From Shewanella sediminis HAW-EB3 (lineage in GTDB: Bacteria; Pseudomonadota; Gammaproteobacteria; Enterobacterales; Shewanellaceae), in contig NC_009831.1 in the NCBI RefSeq assembly GCF_000018025.1, forward strand, positions 5,246,001 through 5,310,000: a stretch of 64,000 nucleotides of DNA, written 5' to 3'. The position numbers were made by a program, and so were the translations under genes. The notes below the pieces were generated by a model. That model was given only the letters and a program-made list of their open reading frames with translations. It searched no databases and had not been told where the DNA came from. Numbering within the stretch: the stretch's first letter is position 1; each line of letters opens with the position of its first letter. Positions 14,794 through 23,553 of the stretch are shown here, piece after piece.

Positions 14794-14821
14794 ATTCTAC
14801 ACGCTCCGCGGTTGGCGTCAA
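14794..14821 (-). promoter_or_regulatory. rRNA operon 1 promoter P2
   Basis: Leftward -35 TTGACG (14816-14821), 16-base spacer, -10 TAGAAT (14794-14799), then a GC-containing discriminator. The 16-base spacing and GC-rich start region are typical of stringently controlled rRNA promoters. Confidence 0.8.
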
Positions 14822-15041
14822 GCGCTTATTTTAAGAAGTTTTTCAAGCGATGTTTTCTTATACACTCTCGTATGTAAGGCACATCAATGAACCACTTAAA
14901 CCGCTTTTCACCTGATTAGAGTTTCTATTGAAAATCTAATCTCTAACACTGCTGCAAGTCCCGTTCTATCTAGCTTAGCGACTATGTCTAATCTCAAAGC
15001 GTTAGTCTAGATGGCCTGCTGTGCCGTGTCAGTGGATGCGC

Positions 15042-15069
15042 ATTATAGGGAGTTTAAGAAAGGGCGCAA
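15042..15069 (-). promoter_or_regulatory. rRNA operon 1 promoter P1
   Basis: Leftward -35 TTGCGC (15064-15069), 16-base spacer, perfect -10 TATAAT (15042-15047), discriminator GCGCATCC. An A/T-rich stretch upstream of the -35 (about 15075-15095) could act as an UP element. The rest of the 14527-15177 region is the rRNA leader with no gene. Confidence 0.8.
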
Positions 15070-15177
15070 GGGCTTTTTGAGTGAATATTTCAATAATCGT
15101 ATCGAACGTATGCTGATTAGACGAAGTGGCGATTTATAATACGTTTACGGTACACTTTACTCATTAATAACGTCTTA

Positions 15178-15218
15178 TAGATTGAAGAAAGGGACCAGAG
15201 GTCCCTTTCTTCAATCTA
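15178..15218 (-). terminator. 19-bp perfect hairpin after the ccmFGH unit
   Basis: Perfect 19-bp inverted repeat (15178-15196 with 15200-15218) around a 3-base loop, 12 bases beyond the stop codon of the thioredoxin-like gene. It has no clear U-tract, so termination may not be purely intrinsic. It separates the ccm transcript from the rRNA promoters that follow. Confidence 0.65.
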
Positions 15219-15230
15219 GATAATCCTGAT

Positions 15231-15809
15231 TTAAGGCTTATCTATAAAACTTTGTATCAGCTCTTCGGCTTTTTTGTCATCCCAATCGACAAAAGTGCGC
15301 ACAAAGGCCAACAGTTCACCTTCTTTGTTCAAGATGAAAGTGGCTGGAATCGTGTCTAGTGGAAAAACACGACCTAACTTTTGCTTTTCATCATAGTAAG
15401 AATTAAACGCTTCCATTCCTAGCTCTTTCAAAAATGGTTCAACCTTATCTTTACCTTCAAGATCGATTGAGATAGGTAAAATTTCAAAGTCTTTGGAATC
15501 GAACTTAGTAGATAAACGTTCAATCGCTGGCAGTTCACGAACGCAAGGTGGGCACCAAGTCGCCCACATATTGACCATGATCACCTTACCCTTATATTGA
15601 CTAAAATCTACCGCATCACCTTTGCTATCTTTAAAGGGAACGACGTCGATAGGATACGTTTTTGGCAATACATTAATAAGGTCAATACTGGACTGACTCG
15701 CAGCTTCTGCTTTTTTTTGCATACCAGGATACGCAAATGCTGTGCTTACAGATAACGAACCTAGTGCCAACAGTGAAACCGTTAGCACACTAGCTAACCG
15801 TTTCTTCAT
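15231..15809 (-). CDS. Periplasmic TlpA-like thioredoxin
   Basis: 192 residues. A signal peptide ends at about AFA (26). The redoxin/TlpA domain has WCPPC with cysteines 86 and 89 and a cis-proline segment DTIPATFIL. It is the last gene of ccmF-ccmG-ccmH and overlaps ccmH by 4 bases, so it probably takes part in keeping apocytochrome or CcmH cysteines reduced. This is inference; the active site (CPPC) differs from that of its neighbour CcmG (CPSC). The same gene closes this unit in other Shewanella. Confidence 0.88.
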   Translation of the reverse strand: MKKRLASVLTVSLLALGSLSVSTAFAYPGMQKKAEAASQSSIDLINVLPKTYPIDVVPFKDSKGDAVDFSQYKGKVIMVNMWATWCPPCVRELPAIERLSTKFDSKDFEILPISIDLEGKDKVEPFLKELGMEAFNSYYDEKQKLGRVFPLDTIPATFILNKEGELLAFVRTFVDWDDKKAEELIQSFIDKP

Positions 15810-16288
15810 TTATCATCTCGCTTAAGCAATTTATCTAACTCTTTTTGCTCTTCAGCACTGAGCTCCTGCTCATCGACTTCAGATATACGTTGCTTACGTA
15901 TAAAGAAGAAGCCAATCAACAAGCCAAATAGGAGTAATGCAACCGGACCTAACCATAAAACATAGGTCTTTGCTTCCATTCTTGGCTTATAGAGTACGAA
16001 CTCACCATAACGGCTGGTCATAAACTCGATGACTTCCTCGTCGTCTTTACCTGCATCAACCATCTCATACACTTCAAGACGGAGATCTTGCGCAACGGGT
16101 GAGTTTGAATCAATTAGATTTTGATTCTGACACTGCGGACAGCGAAGCGAGTGAGCTAACTCTAGCGCTCGTTTTTGATTCTCTACAGATTTAAACTCGT
16201 AAGTATCGACCGGAGTTGCAAAGGCCGATGAGATCAGTGTCATAGACAAAAGAATCATGCCGACAAACTTAAATATCAACTTATTCAT
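15806..16288 (-). CDS. ccmH: Cytochrome c maturation protein CcmH (haem lyase subunit)
   Basis: 160 residues: signal peptide to about residue 24, the thiol motif LRCPQCQ (Cys50, Cys53), and one membrane helix at about 110-130 followed by a charged tail. It handles the CXXCH cysteines of apocytochrome c in the periplasm. It lacks the C-terminal TPR half of E. coli CcmH; that part is the separate ccmI gene at 19249. Overlaps both ccmG and the thioredoxin gene by 4 bases (ATGA). Confidence 0.94.
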   Translation of the reverse strand: MNKLIFKFVGMILLSMTLISSAFATPVDTYEFKSVENQKRALELAHSLRCPQCQNQNLIDSNSPVAQDLRLEVYEMVDAGKDDEEVIEFMTSRYGEFVLYKPRMEAKTYVLWLGPVALLLFGLLIGFFFIRKQRISEVDEQELSAEEQKELDKLLKRDDK

Positions 16289-16842
16289 GATGCACCATCC
16301 AATTTAGCCGCAGCCTGGAGTTCTTCAATCATAGGAAATAAGGTTTCATTCCAGACGCGTTGATCGATTGGACCAGCGTAGCGGTAACGAATAATTCCAT
16401 TATGATCGACCAGGTAACTTTCCGGAGCACCATAAACACCAAGGTCTAACCCTAAGCGGCCATCGTGGTCGAAAATGTTGGCTGTATAAGGGTCGCCCTG
16501 ACGGTTTAGCTCACGAATCGCCATGGCGCGCTCATCACGATAGTTAATACCGTAGATTGGCAAGATATTTTGTCTTGCTAATCTCATCAGGTAAGGATGT
16601 TCATACTTACAAGATGGGCACCATGTAGCCCATACATTCAATAATGAAACATGACCTTTTAAGCTTTCGTTTGTAATTAAATCACCACGGTCCTCAAGAC
16701 GCTCTAGCTGGAAAGCCGGTATCGGCTTTCCCTCCAGTGCAGAGTCTAGATTCTGTGGATTAAGGAAGAGTCCCTTATAAAGGAAGACTCCCATAACTAA
16801 GAATAATACCAACGGAATAAATAGTACTAGCCTCTTCTTCAT
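16285..16842 (-). CDS. ccmG: Thiol:disulfide interchange protein CcmG/DsbE
   Basis: 185-residue membrane-anchored periplasmic thioredoxin. An N-terminal uncleaved helix (5-24) is followed by a redoxin domain with WCPSC (Cys75, Cys78), the CcmG-type GVYGAPESYLVD segment and the conserved acidic groove residues. It reduces disulfides in apocytochrome c or CcmH before haem attachment. It lies 17 bases downstream of ccmF. Confidence 0.95.
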   Translation of the reverse strand: MKKRLVLFIPLVLFLVMGVFLYKGLFLNPQNLDSALEGKPIPAFQLERLEDRGDLITNESLKGHVSLLNVWATWCPSCKYEHPYLMRLARQNILPIYGINYRDERAMAIRELNRQGDPYTANIFDHDGRLGLDLGVYGAPESYLVDHNGIIRYRYAGPIDQRVWNETLFPMIEELQAAAKLDGAS

Positions 16843-16859
16843 ACTTGCCCCAATTCAAG

Positions 16860-18839
16860 TTAAGCCGTAGCTAATTTCTCTTTTTGAGCATCAGCTTTCG
16901 ATGCCTCTGTTACTTTCTTTGTACGATAACGCTTATCAGATGCGGCAAAGAAACCACCGACCATCATAAATATGCTTCCGAACCATAACCAACGAACAAA
17001 TGGCTTGTAGTTCAGACGAACAGCAAACTGAGTTCTACTCAATGGATCACCCATTGTGATATAGAGATCTCTGAATAATCCCCAATCGATTCCAGCCTCT
17101 GTCATGTCCATAGTACGAACATTGTACTGACGGCGATCCGGTCTTAGCAGTGCGACAAACTCACCATCTTTAGTGACTTCTACCTGCCCCTGTTGAGCCG
17201 TGTAGTTAGGACCTACAACATTCTTAGTTTCAATATAGTTAAAGGTATAACCGGCAAGCTCCTGGCTGATCCCAGGCCCCATACGTACACTTTTCTCTAT
17301 CGAGTAGTTTGAAACCATTGTTCCACCTACGACAGAAACAGCGATACCCAGATGGGCAATGATCATACCCAGCTGACTTCTTCCCATCCTGGCCAAGCTA
17401 AACGAGCCATCTTTAGCTTTGGTGATATCGAAGGCTGCTCTTAACGTGGTAAGGGTAACCCATGTAGCGGTACCCACACCCAGCATAACCCAGATATTGA
17501 ATTGACCATCGGCTAGGAAAGGAGCTGCCGCACCAACAACCGTTGCGATCACTGCAGGTACCAATAACTTAGCCTTTAATTCGCCAGGCTTAGTTTTTTT
17601 CCAACGAATATTTGGACCGATTCCCATAAAGACAAATAGTACAAGAACGATAGGCACAAACACTGCGTTAAAGTAAGGAGGTCCTACGGAAATTTTACCC
17701 ATGTTTAGTGCATCGATGAGTAGCGGATACAAGGTACCCAGAAGTACCGTACCGCACGCTACCGTCAGCAAAATATTACACACTAACAGCATGGTTTCTT
17801 TTGACTTCAGCTCGAAACGGGCAGGACTCTTCATCTCACTGGCCCTAAATGCAAATAAGGTGAGCGAACCGCCGACTGCCAGCCCCAGGAGCAAGAGAAT
17901 GAACATGCCTCGACTTGGGTCTGCTGCAAATGAATGCACTGAAGTCAGAACACCTGAACGAACGATGAAGGTACCAAGCAAGCTCAATGAGAAAGCAAAG
18001 ATAGATAGCAATACCGTCCAGTTACGGAATGCGGCGCGCTTCTCAGTAACAATAACGGAGTGCAATAACGCGGTACCGATCAACCAAGGCATAAATGACG
18101 CGTTTTCAACTGGATCCCAGAACCACCAACCGCCCCAGCCAAGCTCATAATATGCCCACCAAGAACCTAATGAAATACCACCGGTAAGGAATACCCAAGC
18201 CGCGAGTGTCCACGGACGGCTCCAGCGTGCCCAGGCAGAATCGAGACTCCCGCCCATTAAGGCCGCAATTGCAAAAGCAAAGCTAACGGCGAAGCCAACA
18301 TAACCGAGGTACAACATAGGCGGATGGAAAATTAATCCTACATCCTGAAGCATAGGGTTGAGGTCGCGCCCTTCCATTGGCACAGGGAACAAACGCTCAA
18401 ATGGACTCGACGTTAAGATCATAAACAGCGTAAAGCCTATTATAATCAATGCCAGTACTGCCAGTACCCTAGCAACGAAGACCTCTTCAATAGATTTACT
18501 GAAATAGGCTACTGCTGCAGACCATGCTGAAAGGGAGAAAACCCAGAATAGTAATGAGCCTTCATGCCCACCCCATACCGCAGCTATCTTAAAGAAAATT
18601 GGCAGTTGTGAATTTGAATGATGAGCAACGTATGCTATCGAAAAATCATCAATAGCGAAGCTATAACCAAGAACAACGACGGATAAGAATATAAAGAAGA
18701 ACATGCCATAACTTAATGGCCAAGCATAACGCACTAAGTATTGGTCTTTACGTGCAACACCAATTAAAGGAACGCTGGCTAACAGGAAAGCGAATGCCAA
18801 TCCTATTATCAACGATAAGTGTCCTAATTCTGGGATCAT
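16860..18839 (-). CDS. ccmF: Cytochrome c haem lyase subunit CcmF
   Basis: 659-residue polytopic inner-membrane protein. The tryptophan-rich WWD haem-handling motif GWGGWWFWDPVENASFMPWL is at about 234-253, with further conserved segments WGGHEGSLLFW (89-99) and FHPPMLYLGY (171-180). With CcmH and CcmI it ligates haem from holo-CcmE to apocytochromes. It is the first gene of the leftward ccmFGH-thioredoxin unit and is divergent from ccmI. Confidence 0.97.
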   Translation of the reverse strand: MIPELGHLSLIIGLAFAFLLASVPLIGVARKDQYLVRYAWPLSYGMFFFIFLSVVVLGYSFAIDDFSIAYVAHHSNSQLPIFFKIAAVWGGHEGSLLFWVFSLSAWSAAVAYFSKSIEEVFVARVLAVLALIIIGFTLFMILTSSPFERLFPVPMEGRDLNPMLQDVGLIFHPPMLYLGYVGFAVSFAFAIAALMGGSLDSAWARWSRPWTLAAWVFLTGGISLGSWWAYYELGWGGWWFWDPVENASFMPWLIGTALLHSVIVTEKRAAFRNWTVLLSIFAFSLSLLGTFIVRSGVLTSVHSFAADPSRGMFILLLLGLAVGGSLTLFAFRASEMKSPARFELKSKETMLLVCNILLTVACGTVLLGTLYPLLIDALNMGKISVGPPYFNAVFVPIVLVLFVFMGIGPNIRWKKTKPGELKAKLLVPAVIATVVGAAAPFLADGQFNIWVMLGVGTATWVTLTTLRAAFDITKAKDGSFSLARMGRSQLGMIIAHLGIAVSVVGGTMVSNYSIEKSVRMGPGISQELAGYTFNYIETKNVVGPNYTAQQGQVEVTKDGEFVALLRPDRRQYNVRTMDMTEAGIDWGLFRDLYITMGDPLSRTQFAVRLNYKPFVRWLWFGSIFMMVGGFFAASDKRYRTKKVTEASKADAQKEKLATA

Positions 18840-19248
18840 GGGTTTTCCTCAGTCCTATAGATGAATTGATCAAGTTAGTGCTTGATTCAACACACAAGAG
18901 TTTGCAGCTTACACTACTCAAGGTACATATTTTGAGTCATTTTAGTATTTGCTGTTGTATCTGTCTGCTTCTTTCGAACAAATATGGGTGACCTGTCTCA
19001 TTCTCTGTTCAGAATAGTCACGGATACAGATGTTAAAAGCACCGGATTTTAAGGTCTGACCCTTAGGTGAAACTTAAGTTTCATCCATTTAAAAAAAATA
19101 GAAACGAACTGTGAACCAGTACTCAACTATCATCTTTTAAAGTAATGAACTCCTTATATTACTGTTCAATGAATAATCTTTCCGTATAATCCTATCCCTA
19201 TCCCTGCGGTGTATCCGCATTTTTTGTAACTAATGTGAAAAAGAAATA
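18840..19248. other. Divergent ccmF / ccmI control region
   Basis: 409 bases between two divergent starts, AT-rich, no gene supported. On the ccmI side a perfect TATAAT at 19185-19190 lies 58 bases before the start codon, without a convincing -35. On the ccmF side the words TTGATCAA (18866-18873) and CTTGATTCAAC (18882-18892) lie within 60 bases of the start, but they do not form a proper FNR/EtrA half-site pair. Confidence 0.5.
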
Positions 19249-20496
19249 ATGACCACTCTCTGGATTTTTATTGCGCTTTTTGTGTTAGTCAGCCTAGTGC
19301 TGATTTGGTTTCCTCACTTTCGTCAGCAAAAGATGTTGCAAGCGGAAGAAGCAGGAGTACGTAGACAAACAAACCTCGAACTATTTAACAATCGTCTAGC
19401 TACACTAGAAAAAGAGCTCGAGGATGAACTGTTAGATCAAATTGAATTTGATGCTCTTAAGAAAGAGTTAGAGATAAGTTTGCTTCAGGACATGAAGCAA
19501 GGTGTCGATGAGTCTTTGGTAAATAAAGTGAAGCCTAAAGGGTTATTGTGGCCGGTGTTGATGTCTATCGTCATTATCGGAGTATCAGGGTACTTTTATA
19601 CCACTCTTGGTGCATACGCAAAACTAAATCAACCTCAACCGGGTGGGCCACATGCTGGAATGACTCAAGAACAGGTCATGCAGCAACGTCTCCAGGCTAT
19701 GGAAGATCAAGCTAAAGCAGAGCCTGAAAACAGTCAGTTACTGTTCAGCTTAGGACATAGCTATATTTCAGCCAGTCGTTACGATGATGCGGTAAAAACC
19801 TTCGACAAGGCTATAGTATTAGTTGGAACTCATGCCGAGTTACTTGGACCTAAAGCAACGGCTATGTATTACAAAGCCAACCAGCAGATGACTCCAGCAG
19901 TCCAGGCTATTATCGATCAATCTTTGTCTCTCGATCCTGAAGATCCTTCGACACTACTATTGGTTGGTATGGACTCCTTCTTCACTGCCGATTACCAAAA
20001 AGCCATCGAGTCTTGGCAGATCATTCTTGATAGCGAACGAAAAGATGTCGATCGCAGTGCCATCATCAACGCCATCGACAGCGCTAAAATGAGAATGGAA
20101 GCAGAAACAGGTGAAATGCCAAATGATGCTGCGCACGCCAACGTAAAAGATACGGCTAAGACTGTTAATGTCGAAGTTTCAATCGCACCTGAATTAGCAG
20201 ATAAAGTTAATAGCTCTGATATGCTATTTATCTTTGCGCGTAGCACTGAGGGCCCTAAGGTTCCATTAGCTGCCGTCAAGGTGTCGGCTAAAAGCTTACC
20301 GACGACTATCACCTTAGATGACACCACCTCTATGGGTGGGGATGTAAAGCTAAGTGGCGCAAAAAATGTCGAGATTATTGCGGTACTATCTAAACATGGA
20401 ACAGTTAAGCCACAGGTCGGTGATCTTCAAGGTCACTTGGCAATGGTTAAAGTGGGTGACACGACTCAACTCTTGATCGATACATTAGTGGAATAA
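19249..20496 (+). CDS. ccmI: Cytochrome c biogenesis protein CcmI
   Basis: 415 residues. An N-terminal helix (1-20), a coiled-coil-prone cytoplasmic segment (about 22-90), a second helix (about 98-117), then a periplasmic TPR region (from QLLFSLGHSYISASRYDDAVKTF) and a C-terminal beta-rich domain. It binds the apocytochrome C terminus and delivers it to CcmFH. In E. coli this is fused to CcmH; here it is a separate, divergent gene. It ends at a strong terminator convergent with scyA. Confidence 0.93.
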   Translation: MTTLWIFIALFVLVSLVLIWFPHFRQQKMLQAEEAGVRRQTNLELFNNRLATLEKELEDELLDQIEFDALKKELEISLLQDMKQGVDESLVNKVKPKGLLWPVLMSIVIIGVSGYFYTTLGAYAKLNQPQPGGPHAGMTQEQVMQQRLQAMEDQAKAEPENSQLLFSLGHSYISASRYDDAVKTFDKAIVLVGTHAELLGPKATAMYYKANQQMTPAVQAIIDQSLSLDPEDPSTLLLVGMDSFFTADYQKAIESWQIILDSERKDVDRSAIINAIDSAKMRMEAETGEMPNDAAHANVKDTAKTVNVEVSIAPELADKVNSSDMLFIFARSTEGPKVPLAAVKVSAKSLPTTITLDDTTSMGGDVKLSGAKNVEIIAVLSKHGTVKPQVGDLQGHLAMVKVGDTTQLLIDTLVE

Positions 20497-20516
20497 CACT
20501 AGTTAATTGATATATT

Positions 20517-20544
20517 AAAGGCCTGCTTCTGCAGGCCTTTTTTG
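20517..20544 (+). terminator. ccmI terminator
   Basis: Stem AAAGGCCTGC / GCAGGCCTTT with a 4-base loop (20527-20530) followed by TTTT. Confidence 0.9.
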
Positions 20545-20562
20545 CGCTCAAATTTGAGAGAC

Positions 20563-20590
20563 AAAAAAACCGGCATCGGCCGGTTTTTTT
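20563..20590 (-). terminator. scyA terminator
   Basis: Stem AACCGGC / GCCGGTT with 4-base loop and long A/T flanks on both sides; read leftward it gives a T run. It lies 31 bases beyond the scyA stop and is separate from the ccmI terminator. Confidence 0.88.
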
Positions 20591-20621
20591 ATGTCTCTTG
20601 ATAAGAGAGCTACAACAAAGA

Positions 20622-20915
20622 TTACTTAGACATGAACTCAATAGCCTTCTTGTAATCTTCATCTGTACAATCTGTACACATGCCACCTGGTGGCATAGCG
20701 CCTTTACCAGTTTTGATTGTAGATACCAGAGTATCCAAGCCCTGAGCAATACGTGGTTCCCAAGCTGCAGCATCATGTGCTTTTGGAGCGCCAGCGACAC
20801 CCATGCTATGACATACTTGACACGCCTTGTCGTAGATGGCTTTACCTTCTTGTGCAGATACGTTTGCAGACAAAGTCAATGCAGCGAAAGCAGTCAATGC
20901 TAACAATTTTTTCAT
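20622..20915 (-). CDS. scyA: Periplasmic monohaem cytochrome c5
   Basis: 97-residue secreted cytochrome. The signal peptide ends around VSA (19-21). One haem site CQVCH is at 32-36, a methionine in GAMPPGG (Met74) is the probable axial ligand, and the CTDC pair (Cys80, Cys83) is the structural disulfide of c5-type cytochromes. In S. oneidensis the ortholog ScyA lies in the same place beside ccm and donates electrons to periplasmic partners such as the dihaem peroxidase. I use the ATG at 20915 rather than an upstream in-frame one (20945), because the signal peptide begins MKKLLAL there. Confidence 0.93.
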   Translation of the reverse strand: MKKLLALTAFAALTLSANVSAQEGKAIYDKACQVCHSMGVAGAPKAHDAAAWEPRIAQGLDTLVSTIKTGKGAMPPGGMCTDCTDEDYKKAIEFMSK

Positions 20916-21261
20916 GTTTGATGTTCCTAATGCAAATACTAACAAAGCTTCAATGCTGCCCTTTTAACTGACTAAGAGTTAAGGCAGACTATTTATTTAG
21001 CGCCTATAGAATACATCAAACTCCAATAAATCTCACCTTTTTGTGATTTCAATCAAAGCTTGCATGCTAATAGCACGACTTGATACACAAAATGGAGACT
21101 ATATTAGCAAATGTTGAAAAAGTTCAGTTAATCTTGTTAAAAGGTTCAATTTTCGGAAGCATATCAAATTGCTGACAGATAGAATCAACCATTACTAAAC
21201 CCCTAAAAGGGATTGTGTTAATATCTCTTGTGTTAACATTCGGCTTGATATAGAGGACTCA
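20916..21261. other. Divergent scyA / ccmA control region
   Basis: 346 bases with no gene. It holds the FNR/CRP-like site at 21043-21056 and, leftward, a weak TATTCT -10 (21008-21013) that could start the scyA transcript. AGAGGA lies 4 bases before the GTG start of ccmA. Confidence 0.55.
21043..21056. promoter_or_regulatory. FNR(EtrA)/CRP-like binding site
   Basis: GTGAT-TTCA-ATCAA matches the FNR consensus TTGAT-N4-ATCAA at 9 of 10 positions; with flanks, TGTGA-N6-TCAAA also resembles a CRP site. It lies 128 bases before scyA and 206 bases before ccmA. Respiratory genes of Shewanella are known targets of Crp and EtrA; control here is inferred. Confidence 0.5.
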
Positions 21262-21912
21262 GTGGCAGAACAACAAATAGCAAAGACCCTGCTTTCAGCC
21301 AATCAATTGACCTGTATTCGTGAAGAACGAATTCTGTTTGATGAACTTAGTTTTGAAATCACAGCGGGCGAAATCGTTCAGATAGAGGGGCCGAATGGCT
21401 CTGGAAAAACCAGTTTACTGCGCATCTTAGCCGGTTTATCTCGCCCATATGCCGGCGATGTTTATTATCAAGGCGAAGATATAACCCGTAACAGAGATGA
21501 GTACAACGACGATCTTCTCTACCTCGGGCACCTGGCTGGCGTAAAAACGGAGCTAACTGCTGAAGAGAATCTTAACTTCAATTTAAGGATTAGCGGGTAT
21601 GATCAGTTCGATACTCGCGGCATACTTGGCAAAGTTAATTTAGCCGGTTTTGAAGAAGCACTGGCGGGTCATCTTTCAGCAGGGCAGCATAGACGTACAG
21701 CACTTGCACGACTATGGCATACTGACTGTAAGATTTGGCTGTTAGACGAACCTTTTACTGCGATTGATAAGAAAGGTGTTGAAGAGTTAGAGCACATCTT
21801 TTTAGCCCATGCTAAACGAGGCGGTTGCGTCATCATGACCACCCACCAGGATATGGGAATTATCGGTGACGATATACTTCGCAAGATTAGTCTTGAGTAT
21901 CGCTTTGTATAA
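21262..21912 (+). CDS. ccmA: Haem exporter ATP-binding protein CcmA
   Basis: 216-residue ABC ATPase. Walker A GPNGSGKT at 43-50, the signature LSAGQHRR, and Walker B WLLDEP followed by the H-loop TTHQ. With CcmB, CcmC and CcmD it drives release of holo-CcmE. GTG start, chosen by the AGAGGA Shine-Dalgarno just upstream; the first of five tightly spaced ccm genes. Confidence 0.96.
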   Translation: MAEQQIAKTLLSANQLTCIREERILFDELSFEITAGEIVQIEGPNGSGKTSLLRILAGLSRPYAGDVYYQGEDITRNRDEYNDDLLYLGHLAGVKTELTAEENLNFNLRISGYDQFDTRGILGKVNLAGFEEALAGHLSAGQHRRTALARLWHTDCKIWLLDEPFTAIDKKGVEELEHIFLAHAKRGGCVIMTTHQDMGIIGDDILRKISLEYRFV

Positions 21913-21921
21913 GGTTTAATA

Positions 21922-22608
21922 ATGAAGAAAGGCATCAGTTTTAGACAAGCATTTTTCACACTTTTAAAACGTGACTTACAAATTGCTATCCGTCACAAAG
22001 GCGATATATTCAATCCCCTGCTCTTTTTTATCTTAGTGGTTACTCTGTTTCCATTAGGTATTGGTCCTGAGCCACAAATCTTATCCAGAGTAGCACCAGG
22101 AATAATCTGGGTTGCGGCCCTGTTGGCCTCAATGCTTTCGCTGGAGAGATTATTTAAGGCGGACTTCGTGGACGGCAGTCTGGAGCAGATGTTATTAAGC
22201 CCGCAACCTCTGCCTTTGATGGTTTTGGCTAAGGTATTAGCACATTGGATTTTAACCGGAGTACCGTTAATATTAATTGCTCCGCTATTAGCAGTACTGC
22301 TGCACTTAGATGGCAATAGCTATGGTGCATTAATGGCAACACTAGCTTTGGGTACACCAGTATTAAGCTTGCTGGGTGCCATTGGTGTAGCCTTAACGGT
22401 AGGATTACATAAAGGCGGAGTGTTACTCAGCCTGCTTATCCTGCCTTTGTATATCCCGGTACTCATCTTTGCGACCTCAGCAATTGATGCGGCGGGCTTA
22501 AATTTACCCTACAGTGGCCATCTCGCAATCATAGGTGCGATGTTGGTCGGTTCATTAATATTGGCACCTTTTGCAATTGGTGCATCGCTAAGAGTGAGTA
22601 CTAACTAA
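21922..22608 (+). CDS. ccmB: Haem exporter permease CcmB
   Basis: 228-residue inner-membrane protein with about six hydrophobic segments and the CcmB N-terminal pattern FFTLLKRDLQIAIRHKGDIFNPLLFF. It partners the CcmA ATPase. Nine bases separate it from ccmA and one base from ccmC. Confidence 0.95.
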   Translation: MKKGISFRQAFFTLLKRDLQIAIRHKGDIFNPLLFFILVVTLFPLGIGPEPQILSRVAPGIIWVAALLASMLSLERLFKADFVDGSLEQMLLSPQPLPLMVLAKVLAHWILTGVPLILIAPLLAVLLHLDGNSYGALMATLALGTPVLSLLGAIGVALTVGLHKGGVLLSLLILPLYIPVLIFATSAIDAAGLNLPYSGHLAIIGAMLVGSLILAPFAIGASLRVSTN

Positions 22609-22609
22609 A

Positions 22610-23356
22610 ATGTGGAAATGGCTACATAGTTACGCGGATCCCGAACGCGCCTATAATTTATCCGGAAAACTCCTCCCTTGGTTCGCCATGCTGGCAACTG
22701 GACTGATAGGTATTGGTTCTGTATGGGGGCTCGTATTTGCCCCAACCGACTATCAGCAAGGTGATAGTTATAGAATCATCTTTATACATGTACCGGCGGC
22801 TTCTATGTCTATGGCGGCATACATGGCGATGGCCAGCTCTGCTTTTATCGGACTTGTCTGGCAGATTAAATCCGCTGACTGGGCCGCTGCCGCGATTGCC
22901 CCCATCGGAGCTGTAATTACCTTTATTGCACTGATTACAGGTGCTACCTGGGGTAAACCTATGTGGGGCACTTGGTGGGTCTGGGATGCACGTTTAACCG
23001 CTGAACTGGTACTGCTTTTCCTATATTTAGGGGTTATATCTCTTTATGCTTCGTTTGAAGATAAAGTATTAGCAGCCAGAGCCGCTGGTATCTTAGCCAT
23101 TGTCGGCGTAATTAATATTCCGATTATTAAATACTCTGTCGAGTGGTGGAGCTCGCTGCATCAACCATCAACAATCAAGATCACTGAGAAATCGAGTATG
23201 TCTTCAGATATGCTCTATCCATTGCTGATAAATATCGTTGGCTTTGGAATGATGATAGGTGCAATTACATTGATACGATTCAGAGCCGAAATTTTAGCAA
23301 GAAATGGAATGCGCCCTTGGGTACGGGAACTAGCTAAAGCCGAAGGAGTCAAATAA
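22610..23356 (+). CDS. ccmC: Haem exporter protein CcmC
   Basis: 248-residue membrane protein of the haem-handling family. The WWD motif WGTWWVWDARLTAEL is at about 119-133, with candidate haem-ligand histidines in IIFIHVP (His60) and SSLHQPS (about 184). It loads haem onto CcmE. The stop codon overlaps the ccmD start by one base (TAATG). Confidence 0.96.
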   Translation: MWKWLHSYADPERAYNLSGKLLPWFAMLATGLIGIGSVWGLVFAPTDYQQGDSYRIIFIHVPAASMSMAAYMAMASSAFIGLVWQIKSADWAAAAIAPIGAVITFIALITGATWGKPMWGTWWVWDARLTAELVLLFLYLGVISLYASFEDKVLAARAAGILAIVGVINIPIIKYSVEWWSSLHQPSTIKITEKSSMSSDMLYPLLINIVGFGMMIGAITLIRFRAEILARNGMRPWVRELAKAEGVK

Positions 23357-23553
23357 TGCAGTTCGATTCATTAACAGATTTTTTTAACATGGGAGGCTAT
23401 GCCTTCTACGTATGGCTGGCTTATGGAGTAACCTTTCTGTCGTTAGGTATTCTCGTAGTTCACAGCCTTGGACAAAAACGTAAGGTGTTGGTGGGGATCT
23501 CGCAAAAAATACAGCGAGAAGAGCGCCTTAAAGAAAACCGGAGTACCAAATAG
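23356..23553 (+). CDS. ccmD: Haem exporter protein CcmD
   Basis: 65 residues: one membrane helix (about 16-38) and a basic cytoplasmic tail. The small CcmD subunit stabilises CcmE with CcmABC. Position between ccmC and ccmE, with one-base overlaps at both ends, secures the call. Confidence 0.92.
   Translation: MQFDSLTDFFNMGGYAFYVWLAYGVTFLSLGILVVHSLGQKRKVLVGISQKIQREERLKENRSTK

Noticed and set aside
18866..18892. TTGATCAA and CTTGATTCAAC near ccmF as FNR/EtrA sites
   Set aside because: The half-sites do not have the TTGAT-N4-ATCAA spacing.
18716..18991. 91-codon open frame overlapping the 5' end of ccmF on the opposite strand
   Set aside because: Mostly antisense to ccmF and with no independent coding evidence.
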